From assembly GCF_000220505.1 (NCBI RefSeq), contig NZ_AFPJ01000007.1, positions 124,001 to 188,000 on the forward strand: 64,000 nucleotides of DNA, in the 5' to 3' direction. This DNA comes from Microbulbifer agarilyticus S89. Lineage in GTDB: Bacteria > Pseudomonadota > Gammaproteobacteria > Pseudomonadales > Cellvibrionaceae. The translations under genes and the position numbers were made by a program. Below the pieces are notes generated by a model. The model searched no databases. It saw only the letters and a list, made by a program, of their open reading frames with translations, and was not told where the DNA came from. Positions 45,317 through 54,441 of this stretch are shown here, one piece after another (within the stretch, counting starts at the first letter, position 1; each line of letters begins with the position of its first letter).

Positions 45317-47750
45317 TCTTGAGCGTCTCCAGCCGTACCGGGTTCCCCGCGAGGAGGCCCACAGCCAGGCCAATCAACAGGCATACGCCCCAAACCTGCA
45401 GCCAAAAGCCAGGATAAACATGCAGTGGCAACGCCCAGCCAAAGGCCGCCGGGTTAACCCGCGCCACCAACACCCAACTCAAGAACAGGCCGAGTGGTAC
45501 CGCCAATATCGCCAGTAGGCCAGTGACCAAAACACTATGCGCGATCAAGCGATGGCGCAGGCTACGCCGCGGCACACCGTTTACAAACAACAAGGTGTAG
45601 CTGCTCTGCCGCAGCCGAAAAATGACTAATCCCATCAACGCGAGCGCGGTGCCCGCCAACACAAGCGTCAAGCCATTGAGCAGTCGGGTCAGCTGAAAGG
45701 TGCGCGAAAACGCTGCACTGGCAGCGCGCTTGAGCTCCTTCTGGTCACGCAGATCAGTTCCTTTCATCCAGAGATATTGCTCTGGCCAGTCTCGCCAGCC
45801 CCCTCCGGCCGCATCCTTCAACCCCAACACGAATCGGGTATAACGCTCGGGCAACGCATCGCCCACTTGCGTGAGAGGCACCATCAACTCGCCCTGGGGC
45901 CGGCCATAGTCCGCGTAGATGGCGACAATCGGTCGAGACTCCGATTTATCGCCCAGCTTGAATGAAATTGTGTCTCCAAGCGTGAGCGATTCGCGCCGTG
46001 CCAGTTGTTCGTTGATCAACACACCGCCGCCGTCCAGTCGGCGCCACAAATCAGGCTCGGCACTGAGAAGTGGCCAGTCTTGCAATAATGGCGATTGCGG
46101 ATCGATGGCAAACACATCTATCTGTTTCTCCCCTTCCGCAGACTCCAACACGGCACGCCCGCGTACCATCGGCAAAACTGCGGACACGCCGGGCAAGGCT
46201 TGCAGTCGCCGCTGCCATTCACTTGTATCCACCGACTGTCCCGGGTCGAGGTAAAGATCACCCTGCAGGCGTTGATCGAGCCAGCGATCAAAGGTGGACT
46301 CAAAGCCTGAAACCATCGCCTGCACACCGATGGCGGTGGCGATGGCGAAGGCAAGCGCCGTGAGCGGCAGACTCAGCAAACGGCACAATGCCCGCATCTC
46401 GGAAAAAGACCACTCCAGCAATGGCCGGCGAGTAGTATGCTCGGCAAACCCCAGCAAACCGTTCAACATTTCTGGCAGTAACACGCCACAACCGACAAGG
46501 CATCCCAAGGTCGCAGCAAAAATCAACCAGAGGCTATAGGTCGATAGCAATATAACCGCCGAGACCACAACCAGCAGCAACCCAGCCAGCACGCGCCAGT
46601 TGTATGCTGAGTGCCCCCATTTATTTCCTACACCTCGAACCGGCGCTGCCCGAAACGGGTTTTGGTGCGCGGTTTGCCTGCCTACAGAAACGAACAAGTC
46701 GAAACAGGCCCAGCCGACCACAAACAGCAGAATCAGGACCATGCCTAGCCATGACGCCACGGTAAGCCTGCTTTGTGCCAGCCCCCGCACACTGAACAGG
46801 CCGGTGAGCGTACCGGAAAAGCCATCGGCGAGCCCGGAAGCCAGGCGTTCCCCCAGCCACACACCGACGGTCCCGCCAACAAGCGCCACCAGCAACACCT
46901 CTACAGTCAGTGCAATACGCAACTTATCTTGGGGAATGCCGCAGCGCACCAGAATATCCAGGCTGCGTCGACGCTGTTCCAGAGCAAAGCGATACACACT
47001 GCGGACTAACAGCGCTGCCACCAACAGCGTCAACACGCCGAGAGCATTCAGGCTAAGCAGGAATGCGTCCACCAGCGGTGCCGGTTCGACGCCGTAATCT
47101 TCCACCTCGGTACGGTAGCCGGCCGGGAGTTTCTTGTCGTTTTGCTCTGCGGCGGGGAGCAACATAAGCAGGTCGGCGCGATTGCCCGCCGCAAATTCCT
47201 GCGCAACGGAAATATCCGCAAACAGCTGATTCCGCGGTACCCCCTCTGTAGCGGCGAACTCTATACCATCCGCGCTGGAAAGCCCCAAACGTGCCAGGCT
47301 GGCAAAGTCTTCCATTGCACCCAGCAACAGTGGTTCATCCCAGGCGTTGATTAGCTTCTCGACGACGCCTTCATCGGCAGTAGATTCGCTATTTCCCTCT
47401 TGATCCGACGCCCTGAACTGCCGCAAACAGCCTGCTGTAAATGGATCGATCCCAATGATATCCGGCGCTTCGCGGGCTACGAATTGCACCCGTAGTTGTG
47501 GGGCAACACATAGACCTGCCCGGCGCAAGGTTGCAAAGTCCTCTACCGTCAGCGGATGGCCGTCCTCACGCTCAATGCGCAACAATGGCTCAAGTAATTC
47601 GCTGGATTTTTTTGCAGCACTGGCGGCGGAATCGGTCAGTGCTCGCACCCCACTCCACAAAGTGGCGGCGCACACCAGAATCAGCAACAGCCCAAGTAGC
47701 TGTGCTGGATGGCGGCGGTAGTGGCTCAGGAAGACGGTGCCAAGTCCCAT
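45309..47750 (-). CDS. ABC transporter permease, FtsX/MacB-like, two FtsX modules
   Basis: 813 residues. The hydrophobic pattern fits an N-terminal anchor (LLGLLLILVCAATLW), a periplasmic region to about 220, three helices near 225-360, a further helix pair near 375-440, a second periplasmic part (to about 680) and three C-terminal helices near 690-805. That is the ten-helix double-FtsX layout of lipoprotein or AttFG-type permeases. It does not transport like importers. MacB/LolCDE relatives work by mechanotransmission. It overlaps the ATPase gene by 25 bases and the lipoprotein gene by 8. Confidence 0.9.
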   Translation of the reverse strand: MGLGTVFLSHYRRHPAQLLGLLLILVCAATLWSGVRALTDSAASAAKKSSELLEPLLRIEREDGHPLTVEDFATLRRAGLCVAPQLRVQFVAREAPDIIGIDPFTAGCLRQFRASDQEGNSESTADEGVVEKLINAWDEPLLLGAMEDFASLARLGLSSADGIEFAATEGVPRNQLFADISVAQEFAAGNRADLLMLLPAAEQNDKKLPAGYRTEVEDYGVEPAPLVDAFLLSLNALGVLTLLVAALLVRSVYRFALEQRRRSLDILVRCGIPQDKLRIALTVEVLLVALVGGTVGVWLGERLASGLADGFSGTLTGLFSVRGLAQSRLTVASWLGMVLILLFVVGWACFDLFVSVGRQTAHQNPFRAAPVRGVGNKWGHSAYNWRVLAGLLLVVVSAVILLSTYSLWLIFAATLGCLVGCGVLLPEMLNGLLGFAEHTTRRPLLEWSFSEMRALCRLLSLPLTALAFAIATAIGVQAMVSGFESTFDRWLDQRLQGDLYLDPGQSVDTSEWQRRLQALPGVSAVLPMVRGRAVLESAEGEKQIDVFAIDPQSPLLQDWPLLSAEPDLWRRLDGGGVLINEQLARRESLTLGDTISFKLGDKSESRPIVAIYADYGRPQGELMVPLTQVGDALPERYTRFVLGLKDAAGGGWRDWPEQYLWMKGTDLRDQKELKRAASAAFSRTFQLTRLLNGLTLVLAGTALALMGLVIFRLRQSSYTLLFVNGVPRRSLRHRLIAHSVLVTGLLAILAVPLGLFLSWVLVARVNPAAFGWALPLHVYPGFWLQVWGVCLLIGLAVGLLAGNPVRLETLKNE

Positions 47751-48412
47751 GGGCGCAGGGCTCCTTCGCGCAGCTCCAGTATCCGGTCACAGCGTTCCGC
47801 CAGTTCCGGATTGTGGGTGACAATCAATGCACCTACATTGCGCTCGCGGATAGCATCAAAGAACAAGGGGGTAACGCGCTGGGCGGTTGCGTAATCCAGG
47901 CTGCCTGTAGGTTCATCGGCGAGGATCAACTTGGGCTGCATGACAAAGGCACAGGCCAAAGCCACTCTCTGGCGCTGACCTCCAGAGAGCTGATCGGGAT
48001 AGCGATGCGCAGTGTCGGCAATGCCCAGCTGATCCATCAGGGCGGCACCACCATTTTCTGCCAGCCCCGCCAACCCTGCACGAAACGCAATATTGCGGGA
48101 AACCGTAAGTGTGGAAATAAGGTTACCGTCCTGGAACAGGGTGGCGATTTGTGTGCGGCGCAACTCTGCCCAATCATTTTGCGAGAGCTGCTGTGAAGAT
48201 TGCCCGAATATCCTTAGCTCGCCAGCTTCAGCGACCAGCAAGCCATTTAGAACATTCAATAACGTGCTCTTGCCGGAACCCGACGGCCCGACGATCGCAA
48301 CAGCCTTACCTTGCCGCAAGGAAAACGAAACACCATCAAGCACTGGTACCGAAGTGGCACCATTGCGGTAGGTATGCTTGAGACCTGAAGCCTCTATGAG
48401 AAGATCATTCAT
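47726..48412 (-). CDS. ABC transporter ATP-binding protein (LolD/MacB type)
   Basis: 228 residues. The ATPase motifs are intact: Walker A GPSGSGKST (near residue 40), Q-loop FQDGNLIS, signature LSGGQRQR and Walker B LILADEPTGSLD, then H-loop VTHN. The layout and length match LolD/MacB-type subunits that pair with FtsX permeases. It is the first gene of the operon with the 813-residue permease and the AttH-like lipoprotein. The ZIP-like gene ends 45 bases upstream on the same strand and could share a transcript. Confidence 0.94.
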   Translation of the reverse strand: MNDLLIEASGLKHTYRNGATSVPVLDGVSFSLRQGKAVAIVGPSGSGKSTLLNVLNGLLVAEAGELRIFGQSSQQLSQNDWAELRRTQIATLFQDGNLISTLTVSRNIAFRAGLAGLAENGGAALMDQLGIADTAHRYPDQLSGGQRQRVALACAFVMQPKLILADEPTGSLDYATAQRVTPLFFDAIRERNVGALIVTHNPELAERCDRILELREGALRPWDLAPSS

Positions 48413-48457
48413 TGACCTCAGATATACCGCACAAGTTGCATCTAGGCAGAGTTATGT

Positions 48458-49198
48458 TCATCGCAGCAAATAGATCTCGACGATAAGAATAAAGATGGCA
48501 GTTATCGTAACCGACCCGAGAAAATACAGAATGTTTACATCACGCTGGGCTGGAATTTCCTCACGCATTGCCGTAATGATTATCCCTCCCGCCACAAACA
48601 TCGTCGAAAACTTAACAACGTCTGCGATTCCCTCTGCAGTCACTGACGCAATCCACCCCAACAACAACGACAGTGCAAATAACCACCGCAACGCCTTGGG
48701 GTACTTGACCGGGTAGCGCTTCCACAAATGAAAATTTATGCCAATAAAATGCAGACCAAACGCGCACACCAGTGGAAGATAACCAAAAATGTTAGCGCTG
48801 GGCCACTCACCGAGCAAAAAGCCCACTTGTGCGTAATACACACAAAACACACAGAAGACCGTCAGTTCGCCTAACGAAAGCTTGGCACCAGCCTGCCGGT
48901 CATCCTCGAAGAACCCTTTATTTGCAATGAGTAAAAACATGACGAAACCGGCGAGCGCCCCCAGATAGGCGTTCAGGGCAACCGGCAGTATCGTGCCATC
49001 GCCGCCACCCTCACCCAGCGCGTCCTCGATCTCGGCCAGTTTTGGCAGCAGCACAAGGAACACATAGGCGATACCGATGCCGGCGGCCACACTCAGGATT
49101 GGGGGGTGCCGGTGACGCCGAAACATGCGCCACTTCGGGAGTGTCACACCAATCAACGAAATGGCAAGCACCGCCAGAAACGAGATATACGCGCTCAT
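48458..49198 (-). CDS. Eight-helix membrane protein, distantly ZIP-like
   Basis: 246 residues with eight hydrophobic segments (near 1-20, 33-55, 70-95, 105-125, 135-160, 167-185, 190-210, 217-245). The topology, and the run VTAEGIADVVKFSTMFVAGG followed by TAMREEIP, recall the metal-binding helices of ZIP zinc/iron permeases. The canonical HSxxEG and HExPHE ligands are largely missing, so metal transport is doubtful. I cannot name a function. It is short for ZIP proteins. Confidence 0.6.
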   Translation of the reverse strand: MSAYISFLAVLAISLIGVTLPKWRMFRRHRHPPILSVAAGIGIAYVFLVLLPKLAEIEDALGEGGGDGTILPVALNAYLGALAGFVMFLLIANKGFFEDDRQAGAKLSLGELTVFCVFCVYYAQVGFLLGEWPSANIFGYLPLVCAFGLHFIGINFHLWKRYPVKYPKALRWLFALSLLLGWIASVTAEGIADVVKFSTMFVAGGIIITAMREEIPAQRDVNILYFLGSVTITAIFILIVEIYLLR

Positions 49199-49363
49199 TT
49201 GTTAAAGGGATCAGGAAAGAGGTTTGTCGAGTGGGTCATCAGCCAATTTTAGCTGCAAACCTAACGGTAGGATCGCGCAAGGCTCCGTACGCTGATAGCG
49301 CCGGGCACAGAGCAAAATATCTTGTTGAATCTAAGCCGCTTCAATGGCCGAAATTGCGTGCCC

Positions 49364-49942
49364 TCATCGTTTCATTTCGCTCAATTGCAAGGCAACCATC
49401 CTTTCGAATGGCTGCAGCAATTGCATGAAATCGCCATCCGGCTCCAGCGCCTGAATCGCCAGAGCAATGCTTTCGATAGTCGACAAGCTGTTTTCCATTG
49501 ACGACTTGCGCACCTGATACTTTGATTCCAGCTCCCCGGAAAAGCTCAGCCGTGGCAGTTTCTGTAACAGTGGATGCAGGTGCAGCATCTTCTTCGACTT
49601 GCGCCAAGTCGCATCGATCACTACCAATTGCTCCAGCGCCGCACTCTGCGGACTTTCTGGCTCTATCGATTCAACCGGTGGCAACCAACTCAAAGATGGG
49701 TACAGCAACGCCGAGTGCGGTTGCAGCAACCGACGCAACGACGCCTCCGAAAGGCTCTCTGCAACCACCAGTTCACTGTTGTCTAGGCAAAGATGCGCCA
49801 TGCGCCCTGTATTGAACGGGTGCTTCTGCTCTTGCGGATGCTGAATAATCAGCACCTTGATACGGCTGGGCACATGCACCAGCGCGCTGCAATAGCACAT
49901 ATTGAGCGGACGCTGGCAGGTTGGACATATTTCGCGAGGCAT
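49364..49942 (-). CDS. DTW-domain protein, probable tRNA-uridine aminocarboxypropyltransferase
   Basis: About 192 residues. The N-terminal CPTCQRPLNMCYC is the zinc-type Cys cluster of DTW proteins. The catalytic-region motif reads VIDATWRKSKKM, where the family name motif is D-T-W (here D-A-T-W). YQVRKSSMENSLSTIESIA is the other typical block. E. coli TapT of this family adds the acp group to uridine 47 of tRNAs using SAM. I place the start at 49942 (MPREICP). An ATG at 49960 is also possible, and the long frame to 50062 runs through a 10-bp repeat and is unlikely. Confidence 0.85.
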   Translation of the reverse strand: MPREICPTCQRPLNMCYCSALVHVPSRIKVLIIQHPQEQKHPFNTGRMAHLCLDNSELVVAESLSEASLRRLLQPHSALLYPSLSWLPPVESIEPESPQSAALEQLVVIDATWRKSKKMLHLHPLLQKLPRLSFSGELESKYQVRKSSMENSLSTIESIALAIQALEPDGDFMQLLQPFERMVALQLSEMKR

Positions 49943-50044
49943 AGCGTAGGGTGGGCCCATACGTTTCGACAGGTGATTGACTGACCAGTGGCGCCGCGAT
50001 GTGTAGTGCCCTGGGCCATCAATTCTACCTTGCTCCCGCTCTCT

Positions 50045-50070
50045 CCCGCCATTGCCCGCCATTGCCCGCC
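50045..50070. repeat. 10-bp direct repeat, about 2.6 copies
   Basis: CCCGCC followed twice by ATTGCCCGCC, in the gap upstream of the DTW gene. Probably replication slippage; no function suggested. Confidence 0.5.
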
Positions 50071-50223
50071 GATGAACAACGGGTTCTCGGCGCTATGTTC
50101 GGTCCTGTGTTTGGCCCTCTTTTTAGTCCTGCGGGAAACTGTGACCTGAGACAAATCAACCTTCGTAATGATCGATATACTACGCGCCTCACGCCCTATG
50201 ATGTCTTTCTTCACGAGGTACCC

Positions 50224-50661
50224 ATGAAGCTCCCGTCCAAACTACTCCGCTTTGCCATCCCCTTCCTGACCGCGGTGGTCAGCATGCCGTCTTTTGCCAG
50301 CCAGAATGGTGTTGGCCTGGGGCTCGCGTACGATCTTGGCGTGGGCGTCACTGCTCAGGTCCGCGGCACCTCGATCTTCGTGAATAGCGATGCAATCGCA
50401 ATCGATATGCGCCTGCAGAACTTCCGCAACCACCGCGGCACAGCCCATGTCTACATTGATGCCGGCGGTTTTTACGAAGATGGCGGTAATGACAGTTACA
50501 ATGACAAAGCCGGCGTACGCCTGCCGATCGGTCTGTCCTTCGGGATTGCCCCGAGCGTGCAAGCTTATATACAGGCAGTACCCAACTTCGCTTTCAGCGA
50601 CAATGAAAACCAGGAAGGCTTCGGCGTAGATGGCGCGCTGGGCCTGCGTTTGCGCTTCTAA
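50224..50661 (+). CDS. Small exported beta-barrel-like protein
   Basis: 145 residues. The signal peptide is KLLRFAIPFLTAVVSMPSFA. The mature part alternates polar and hydrophobic residues in strand-like blocks (GVGLGLAYDLGVGVTAQVRG, AIAIDMRLQNF) and ends LGLRLRF with a C-terminal Phe, as outer-membrane barrels do. It is short, so six to eight strands at most. GAGG lies 7 bases before the ATG. I do not recognise a named family. Confidence 0.7.
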   Translation: MKLPSKLLRFAIPFLTAVVSMPSFASQNGVGLGLAYDLGVGVTAQVRGTSIFVNSDAIAIDMRLQNFRNHRGTAHVYIDAGGFYEDGGNDSYNDKAGVRLPIGLSFGIAPSVQAYIQAVPNFAFSDNENQEGFGVDGALGLRLRF

Positions 50662-50709
50662 TTAAGCAAACGGACACTGGCGCCGGCTTATTCTGTGATT
50701 TAGAGCGAT

Positions 50710-51168
50710 ATGGACTTGAACCAACCTGGCAATACATTAACCGCACACTGGCTCAGCGATGCCGAGATGCCGTTAGCCAACAAGTTCTATCGCGCGCATA
50801 AGTTTCGGGGTAAAGCGCGGCGTCACGACCCTTGCATGGTGGTGCGTGACACGCAAAACCAGATTATTGCCTGCGGCTCCCTGCGCAAGCTCACCGATAG
50901 CCAGCTGCTCGCGGGCGTCGCCGTCGCGGAAGACTTCCGTGGCAAAGGCGTGGCGCGCTTCCTGTTGCGACATATGGCAGAAGCCTACAACGACAGCACC
51001 TTCACCTTCCCCTACCGGCATCTGGTGCCCTTTTACGAATCCCTCGGCTACACCGAAGTCGATGAAGGTAATCAAAGTGGCTTGCCTTCGGCCATTGTCG
51101 ACCGCTTCCACACCTACAAGAAGCAAGGGCGTGACATAGTGATCATGCGCTATCAAGCACCGCTCTAG
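50710..51168 (+). CDS. GNAT family N-acetyltransferase
   Basis: 152 residues. The acetyl-CoA-binding motif A is clear: LAGVAVAEDFRGKGVARFLLRHM (pattern V-A-x-x-x-R-G-x-G), preceded by a beta strand (IACGSLRKL) and followed by FTFPYRHLVPFYESLGYTEVDE. The acceptor substrate is unknown. It lies 48 bases after the small barrel gene on the same strand. Confidence 0.85.
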   Translation: MDLNQPGNTLTAHWLSDAEMPLANKFYRAHKFRGKARRHDPCMVVRDTQNQIIACGSLRKLTDSQLLAGVAVAEDFRGKGVARFLLRHMAEAYNDSTFTFPYRHLVPFYESLGYTEVDEGNQSGLPSAIVDRFHTYKKQGRDIVIMRYQAPL

Positions 51169-51259
51169 CCCTGCCGCTTATCCATTCGCCTTGGCGCAAT
51201 TTGAACTAGACTTCGACTGGCCCTGATATGGAGATATCACACTGGCAGAGGAGCGCTCG

Positions 51260-52213
51260 ATGTCTATCAGCATTGCGAATCGGGCGCGATTACTATTTAC
51301 CGTGGCCCTGGTGCTCGTCGTACTGGCCGCATGGCTGTATTACCAGCTCGCATCAAGTCGCCAAACCACCTACGAGATCATCACCCAAGACCCCGTCTCC
51401 GGGCTGATTGTCGGCGCGCCAGTAGAGTTTCACGGCGTTGACGTCGGGCACGTAACCAGCGTGGAGCTGACCGGCCCCAAGTCCGTACGTATCCTGCTGG
51501 AAGTCAGCAATGATGCCCCCGTCACCAAAGCCACCGTCGCCACCATCACCGCGCGCGGCCTGGCGACCCGGGGCTTTACCGGATACGTGTACATTTTGCT
51601 GAACAATTCGGGAATCGATACCGGCCCAATTCTCCCGGCACCCGGCGCGCGGTATGCACGGATCCCCAGCACACCATCGCGCTCGGTCAATCTGGACACG
51701 GCAATCAGCCAGGTAAATCAGAACGTACAGGCGTTAACCGAACTGGTGCGCACCCTGCTTAACCAGGACACCATCACGGCCCTGCAACACACCGCCGCGA
51801 ACCTGCAGCAAGTTTCCCGAGTACTCGCGACGAATCAGGAACAACTCAGCGCAATCATTACCAATAGCGAGCACGCCACCCGCAAGCTGGGCCCCTTACT
51901 GGATTCCACCAGCGATACGCTGAACGCCCTGCAGCAGGTGAGCCAAATGCTGGCCGGTAACCAGCAGCGGCTGAATACCATCATCGCCAATACCGAGCAG
52001 GCCAGCGGCCAGCTGGGACCGTTATTGGATTCCAGCACCAATTCGATCAATGCGTTGCAACAGCAGGTTCTGCCTGAGGCCTACCGCACCATGGCCACCC
52101 TCAACCAGCTGAGCCACTCGATCACGCGGCTTACCGACAAAATCAACCGCGACCCGTCCGTGCTGATCCGCGGCAGTACGGCACCACCTCTTGGGCCGGG
52201 CGAATCCGAATGA
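51260..52213 (+). CDS. MCE (MlaD-type) domain protein
   Basis: 317 residues. One N-terminal transmembrane helix (LLFTVALVLVVLAAWLYYQL) anchors a periplasmic MCE domain (ITQDPVSGLIVGAPVEFHGV, DVGHVTSVEL, residues about 40-120) that forms lipid-carrying hexamers in Mla/Pqi/Let systems. A long helical tail with repeated segments (LQQVSRVLATNQEQLSAIIT and LQQVSQMLAGNQQRLNTIIA) follows. AGAGGAG precedes the ATG. The stop overlaps the PqiC-like lipoprotein gene. No ABC ATPase or MlaE-type permease gene is adjacent. Confidence 0.88.
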   Translation: MSISIANRARLLFTVALVLVVLAAWLYYQLASSRQTTYEIITQDPVSGLIVGAPVEFHGVDVGHVTSVELTGPKSVRILLEVSNDAPVTKATVATITARGLATRGFTGYVYILLNNSGIDTGPILPAPGARYARIPSTPSRSVNLDTAISQVNQNVQALTELVRTLLNQDTITALQHTAANLQQVSRVLATNQEQLSAIITNSEHATRKLGPLLDSTSDTLNALQQVSQMLAGNQQRLNTIIANTEQASGQLGPLLDSSTNSINALQQQVLPEAYRTMATLNQLSHSITRLTDKINRDPSVLIRGSTAPPLGPGESE

Positions 52214-52920
52214 GGCAAGGCAGCGGCCATCGCATATCGCAGCCAAGGTTGTGTCTCTCCTTTGTCGCTCGCTGCGTAATGAGCGTCTTCGGAGCCCTAC
52301 TGCTTGCCGGGTGCTCGATATTTTCCCCAGTTGAAAACAATATGCGGGTGGCGGTAATCGACCAGATCCCGATGTCGACCCCACAGCAAAGCCGCGGCGA
52401 TGCGACACTTCTAGTCCTACCGCCGGCCATCAATCCGATTTACGACACCACACGCATGGCCTATCAGGCCCAACCTCACCAGATCGACTACTTCAGCAAA
52501 CACGAATGGGGCGCAACGCCCGCGCAGATGCTGCAACCCCTGCTTGCGCAAACATTTGAGCGCACGCAACTGTTCCGAGCCGTGGCTACACCACCCTACT
52601 TCGGCCCCTACAGTTATGGGTTACGCACGGAGATTTTGGAATTCGCACAGGACTTCACTTCCAGCCCGGCACGCTTCCATCTGGCATTGCGGCTACAACT
52701 GGTGGACGGAAGGTCCAACCGGATTATCGCCAGCCGCATGATTGCGCTACAAGAACCATTGATAGAGCAGACGCCCACCGCAGGCGTTGTCGCGGCGAAC
52801 AAGGCTACGGCCAGTGCATTGGAGCAGACGGTGTATTTTATTTTCGAGCAGATCGCTCAATCAGACCCTAGCCAGGCCGACCGGGCAAGATTTTCTCCAG
52901 AGCATCATCCCGGCAAATAA
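52210..52920 (+). CDS. PqiC-like (ABC-type transport auxiliary) lipoprotein
   Basis: 236 residues. A lipobox LLLAGC follows an unusually long N-terminal run (Cys near residue 35), so the real start may be the internal ATG near residue 24. The body matches ABC-type auxiliary lipoproteins of the PqiC group (LLVLPPAINPIYDTTRMAYQ, EWGATPAQMLQPLLAQTFER, then AVATPPYFGPYSYGLRTEIL). In Pqi, PqiC forms an outer-membrane ring that receives the MCE needle. The ATG overlaps the MCE stop by 4 bases. Its last 53 bases overlap the end of the convergent cytochrome b561 gene. Confidence 0.85.
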   Translation: MRQGSGHRISQPRLCLSFVARCVMSVFGALLLAGCSIFSPVENNMRVAVIDQIPMSTPQQSRGDATLLVLPPAINPIYDTTRMAYQAQPHQIDYFSKHEWGATPAQMLQPLLAQTFERTQLFRAVATPPYFGPYSYGLRTEILEFAQDFTSSPARFHLALRLQLVDGRSNRIIASRMIALQEPLIEQTPTAGVVAANKATASALEQTVYFIFEQIAQSDPSQADRARFSPEHHPGK

Positions 52921-53422
52921 AGTAATGCCGCAAGGCAGCGGCAACATGCAGAACAATAAAACCAATCAACACAAACCCAAGCCACTTATGCAGTTCGACC
53001 AGCAGCTCGAATCGGTATTCGTTATGTGCAATCAGATCCGGCAGGCGGAAGCCAAAAGCGTATACCGGCACGCTCATAGCGGAAGACATTAACCATCCAC
53101 TAAACGGCAAGGCCAACATCAGCGCGTAAAAGCTCAAATGAACAAAGCGCGCAGAAACCTTCTGCCAATCCGGCATTTCCTGGACCAGCTCGGGCAGAAT
53201 ATTTCCTACTCGCCAAGCCAGCCGCACTAATGCGAGCGCCAGGGCCAGAATGCCGTACTCCTTGTGCAGGAGAATCAGCCTTATCTTCTGCTTATCGAAT
53301 CCAACATCCGGCAGGCTGGTGATATACAGACCCAACCCAAGCAGCCCGATAAGTAACAGCGCCATCACCCAGTGCAGGACGACGGCGATGCTGCCATAAC
53401 GTGAATCCGTATTGCGGAACAT
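52868..53422 (-). CDS. Cytochrome b561 family protein
   Basis: 184 residues with four transmembrane helices. The haem-ligand histidines are in VVLHWVMALLLIG (helix 1), LLHKEYGILAL (helix 2), and LHKWLGFVLIGFIVLHVAAA (helix 4). The family shuttles electrons from quinol in the inner membrane, for example to peroxide or as a superoxide:ubiquinone oxidoreductase (CybB). It starts RYGSIAVVLHWVMA as usual. The 3' end overlaps the convergent PqiC-like gene by 53 bases. Confidence 0.92.
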   Translation of the reverse strand: MFRNTDSRYGSIAVVLHWVMALLLIGLLGLGLYITSLPDVGFDKQKIRLILLHKEYGILALALALVRLAWRVGNILPELVQEMPDWQKVSARFVHLSFYALMLALPFSGWLMSSAMSVPVYAFGFRLPDLIAHNEYRFELLVELHKWLGFVLIGFIVLHVAAALRHYFICRDDALEKILPGRPG

Positions 53423-53476
53423 TGATATCGGATATATCTGTGGAGGTGACCTAATTCTAGATCTTGTCGGACGAGA

Positions 53477-54400
53477 TCACTGGTGCATCAATGAATAATC
53501 AATTGCGGCGCATACCGCTGCGGCCTGTGCCGCATTGCACTGCTCCGGTGTGGCACGCGGGCTGTCGGGGTAAACCTCGGTGGTGGTCTTGTAGCGAGCG
53601 TTGGTGACACTCGCGCAGAGCCCGAGCTTCTTTAGCGGATACTCAATTACGCCCCGGGCGACAACCGGTGAACCGATAATCTCGCCATTGTCATCCGCAG
53701 GCGCGATATGGGTTACCTGTTCCACCGCCGCAATGACGGCCTGCTGGAACTCGGGTTGCGGGTTCTCGCTGTCATCCACCAGATAGAAACCATCGGGAAT
53801 CCCACCTGGCGCAAACGGTTTACCGTCGCGCGCTGCCAATGCCGGACGGAACTCAGTTTCATCGGTATCCGTGGTTTCGTGCAGGTCTATATGCATCACG
53901 ACGCGATCACTGATGGGAGCTACCAGACGCATCAATGCGGCCGACTCTTCCGCCGGGCTGTCATTGTAGAAAGAGCGATTGGGGTCAATAGCGTTCGGGT
54001 TCCAGCGGTGGATACGCTCGTAGGCCCAGGGACTCACACAGGGAGCGACGAGCAGGTTCGCTCGACCCACATAATCCGCGGCATGCTGATCCACGAACTG
54101 CAGTGCGCCATGTACGCCACTGGTTTCGTAACCATGCACCCCGCCAGTCACCAGCATTACTGGCAGCTCGTAATCCCAGTTACGGCTGCGGATCGCCAGT
54201 AACGGGAAGCTTTCGTCGCCATATTCCAGACGGCCATATTCTTCCACGTCGAATCGATCCCGGAGGCGCTCAACCTTGCTGACAACCTCAGACTCATAGC
54301 TGCGGTGGCGCACCTGGCGCGCAAACCACTCAGCGCGCTCTGCGTCACCCCAGGGAGTTCCGGGAGTACCGATTGGATAGAATGCGGGCGTCGTTTTCAT
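53477..54400 (-). CDS. M14-type succinylglutamate desuccinylase/aspartoacylase-like protein
   Basis: 307 residues. The zinc-binding pattern of the AstE/AspA group is present: GGVHGYETSGVHG (H-x2-E), IDPNRSFYNDS with the substrate Arg, and MHIDLHETTDTDETEF with the third ligand His. The late TTTEVYP supplies the catalytic Glu. It hydrolyses an amide or peptide bond at a small acidic substrate by analogy. No arginine-succinyl genes are near, so AstE itself is unlikely. Confidence 0.87.
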   Translation of the reverse strand: MKTTPAFYPIGTPGTPWGDAERAEWFARQVRHRSYESEVVSKVERLRDRFDVEEYGRLEYGDESFPLLAIRSRNWDYELPVMLVTGGVHGYETSGVHGALQFVDQHAADYVGRANLLVAPCVSPWAYERIHRWNPNAIDPNRSFYNDSPAEESAALMRLVAPISDRVVMHIDLHETTDTDETEFRPALAARDGKPFAPGGIPDGFYLVDDSENPQPEFQQAVIAAVEQVTHIAPADDNGEIIGSPVVARGVIEYPLKKLGLCASVTNARYKTTTEVYPDSPRATPEQCNAAQAAAVCAAIDYSLMHQ

Positions 54401-54441
54401 TCCACTTGTTCTCCAGTCTTTTTTTGATTGTATGCGGATGT

